From Castellaniella sp034675905 (GTDB lineage: Bacteria; Pseudomonadota; Gammaproteobacteria; Burkholderiales; Burkholderiaceae_B), in the NCBI RefSeq assembly GCF_034675905.1, contig NZ_JAUCCV010000003.1, positions 1-64,000 of the forward strand: a DNA stretch of 64,000 nucleotides, given 5' to 3'. The position numbers were made by a program, and so were the translations under genes. The notes under the pieces were generated by a model. The model saw nothing but the letters and a program-made list of their open reading frames with translations, searched no databases and was not told where the DNA came from. Below, one piece after another: positions 62,305 to 64,000 of the stretch (position 1 is the first letter of the stretch; the number at the start of each line of letters is the position of its first letter).

Positions 62305-64000
62305 ATGACTTCATTCGCCATCCAGAAGGCTGCCCAACGGCCCGTCCCGCAAGTGGATGTGATCCGTTCCATTGATGAATATCTGCGGCAACAGGATTGG
62401 CGCGTCAACGCCAATGCCAATCAAGGCTATTCCCTGGGCGGTCTCATCCTGAATACCTCTGGCAAGATGATTGCCAATTATTGGCTCAGCCATGTCTACC
62501 CGGAATCCATCGGCCAGGCCCATCGCCAAGGCGATCTGCACATTCACGATCTGGACATGCTATCGGGCTATTGCGCCGGCTGGTCGCTGCGCACCTTGCT
62601 GAACGAAGGCCTGAACGGCGTGCCGGGCAAGGTCGAATCCGCGGCGCCGCGCCATATGTCCAGCGCTGTCGGCCAGATCGTCAATTTCCTGGGTACGCTG
62701 CAAAACGAATGGGCTGGCGCCCAGGCCTTCAGTTCCTTCGACACCTATATGGCGCCCTTCATCCGCCAGGACGCCATGACGTACGAACAGGTGCGCCAAT
62801 GCCTGCAGGAACTGATCTACAACCTGAACGTACCCTCGCGCTGGGGCACCCAGACGCCCTTCACCAACCTGACCTTCGACTGGGTCTGCCCGGAAGACCT
62901 GCGCGGTCAGACGCCGGTCATCGGCGGCCAGGAAATGTCCTTTACCTACGGCGAACTGCAAGCCGAAATGGACATGATCAACCAGGCCTACATCGAAGTC
63001 ATGATGGCGGGCGATGCGCGCGGACGGGCTTTTACCTTTCCCATTCCCACCTACAACATCACCCAGGATTTCGACTGGCACAGCCCCAATGCCGAACGGC
63101 TGTTCGAGATGACGGCGAAATACGGCCTGCCCTATTTTCAGAACTTCATCAATTCGGAACTCCAGCCGCACATGATCCGATCCATGTGCTGCCGTCTGCA
63201 ACTGGACCTGCGCGAACTCTTGAAGCGCGGCAACGGCCTGTTCGGCTCGGCGGAACAAACCGGATCGCTGGGCGTGGTGACAGTCAACTGCGCCCGCCTG
63301 GGCTATCTGCACCGGGGCGATGAAGCTGCCCTGCTGGCGCGACTGGATGAACTGCTGTTGCTGGGCCGTCAAAGCCTGGAAATCAAGCGCCGCGTCATCC
63401 AGCAGCACATGGACGACGGCCTGTTCCCCTACACCCGCCGCTACCTGGGTACGTTGCGCAATCATTTTTCCACCCTGGGGGTCAACGGCATCAATGAAAT
63501 GATCCGCAACTTCACGCACGACGAGCATGACCTGACCAGCGCATGGGGCCACGCCTTTGCCGTCAGACTGCTGGATCATGTGCGCGCCCGCATGGTCGAA
63601 TTCCAGGAATCCAGCGGCCATCTGTACAACCTGGAGGCCACGCCCGCCGAAGGCGCCACCTACCGTTTCGCCAAGGAAGACCGCGCCCGCTGGCCCGGCA
63701 TCCTGCAGGCCGGCACGGACGACATGCCCTACTACACGAACTCATCCCAATTGCCGGTGGGCTTTACCGACGATCCCTTCGAAGCGCTGGAACGCCAGGA
63801 CGAACTGCAGCGCAAATACACCGGCGGCACCGTGCTGCACCTGTACATGACCGAACCGCTGTCCTCGGCCGACGCTTGCCGCACCCTGGTGCGCCGCACG
63901 CTGGGCCGTTTTTCCCTACCCTACATCACCATCACCCCGACCTTTTCCATCTGCCCCAAACATGGCTATCTGCCGGGCCGGCACGAATTCTGCCCGCAAT
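62305..64000 (+). CDS. nrdD: Anaerobic ribonucleoside-triphosphate reductase (partial)
   Basis: The first 565 codons of a class III ribonucleotide reductase; the frame is still open at the window end. The protein opens MTSFAIQKAAQRPVPQVDVI and contains VNANANQGYSLGGLILNTSG, YWLSHVYPESIGQAHRQGDLHIHDLDMLSGYCAGWSL (read with gaps) and IPTYNITQDFDW, all typical of NrdD. The C-terminal glycyl-radical loop and zinc Cys lie beyond the window. It reduces NTPs to dNTPs without oxygen and needs the radical SAM activase NrdG, expected downstream. Promoter and twin NrdR boxes precede it. Long open frames on the other phases and strand here are shadows. Confidence 0.95.
   Translation, partial: MTSFAIQKAAQRPVPQVDVIRSIDEYLRQQDWRVNANANQGYSLGGLILNTSGKMIANYWLSHVYPESIGQAHRQGDLHIHDLDMLSGYCAGWSLRTLLNEGLNGVPGKVESAAPRHMSSAVGQIVNFLGTLQNEWAGAQAFSSFDTYMAPFIRQDAMTYEQVRQCLQELIYNLNVPSRWGTQTPFTNLTFDWVCPEDLRGQTPVIGGQEMSFTYGELQAEMDMINQAYIEVMMAGDARGRAFTFPIPTYNITQDFDWHSPNAERLFEMTAKYGLPYFQNFINSELQPHMIRSMCCRLQLDLRELLKRGNGLFGSAEQTGSLGVVTVNCARLGYLHRGDEAALLARLDELLLLGRQSLEIKRRVIQQHMDDGLFPYTRRYLGTLRNHFSTLGVNGINEMIRNFTHDEHDLTSAWGHAFAVRLLDHVRARMVEFQESSGHLYNLEATPAEGATYRFAKEDRARWPGILQAGTDDMPYYTNSSQLPVGFTDDPFEALERQDELQRKYTGGTVLHLYMTEPLSSADACRTLVRRTLGRFSLPYITITPTFSICPKHGYLPGRHEFCPQ

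Noticed and set aside
62397..63621. Long open frames in another phase and on the minus strand inside nrdD
   Set aside because: The nrdD frame translates continuously with family motifs from 62305 to the window end; the others are shadows.

Overview
The window is a gene-dense, GC-rich bacterial chromosome segment with no rRNA, insertion sequence, integrase or CRISPR array. Gene content and sequence style (DUF3422 and oxidoreductase-like small proteins, membrane urate hydroxylase PuuD, ParC/ParE, trxA-rho, GlnE, YhdP, class III NrdD) suggest a betaproteobacterium of the order Burkholderiales, probably Alcaligenaceae. That placement is inferred from protein character only; the genus cannot be fixed.

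Layout. 1-7.2 kb: tRNA-Asn, a universal stress protein, an Hsp15-like RNA-binding protein, a RES/Xre (MbcTA-type) toxin-antitoxin pair, small zinc-ribbon, DUF488 and Ala/Lys-rich secreted proteins, DUF3422, an AI-2E-family transporter, a MAPEG protein and tRNA-Thr(CGT). 7.2-12.3 kb: a sulfur island with cytochrome b561, a two-gene split YeeE/YedE transporter, a BigR-type ArsR repressor, a divergent persulfide dioxygenase, a full-length YeeE transporter, a tiny membrane protein and an exported rhodanese. 12.4-17.1 kb: PfkB kinase, MFS exporter, YghU, SlyX and an M20-family protein with altered metal ligands. 17.2-22 kb: urate catabolism, with gntR-puuE-alc facing hiuH-puuD around a symmetrical double operator. 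22-30.6 kb: a compact type IVb pilus operon (pilL-N-O-P-Q-R-S-V) of the kind found on IncI plasmids and integrative elements, here without mobile-element genes and without pilM, pilT or pilU. 30.7-34.4 kb: an orphan glycerol-phosphate-type binding protein, a D-amino-acid dehydrogenase and a ferredoxin-type reductase. 34.4-41.9 kb: housekeeping genes parC, parE, trxA, rho and gdhA. 41.9-47.8 kb: an arginine/ornithine operon (ornithine cyclodeaminase, arginase and a complete polar amino acid ABC transporter) facing an Lrp-type regulator. 47.8-57.3 kb: yhdP, glnE, a GlsB-type membrane protein and clpB. 57.5-64 kb: a cytochrome P450, a YafJ-type amidotransferase, two small proteins, a divergent SDR/LysR pair, and nrdD running off the window end behind a NrdR-type promoter.

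How it fits together. Several blocks feed ammonia and carbon metabolism: urate to allantoate to ureidoglycolate plus urea, arginine to ornithine to proline, glutamate dehydrogenase, and GlnE control of glutamine synthetase. The sulfur island looks built to sense persulfide and move sulfur species into or out of the cell. Regulation is readable directly from DNA in several places: paired 19-bp palindromes at gntR/hiuH, paired NrdR-like boxes at nrdD, a sigma-32-like promoter at clpB, a LysR-type palindrome at the SDR/LysR pair, a palindrome at the RES/Xre pair and a pyrimidine-only tract before rho. No intergenic stretch exceeds 300 bases. Start codons were re-chosen wherever the longest open frame began upstream of the likely start.
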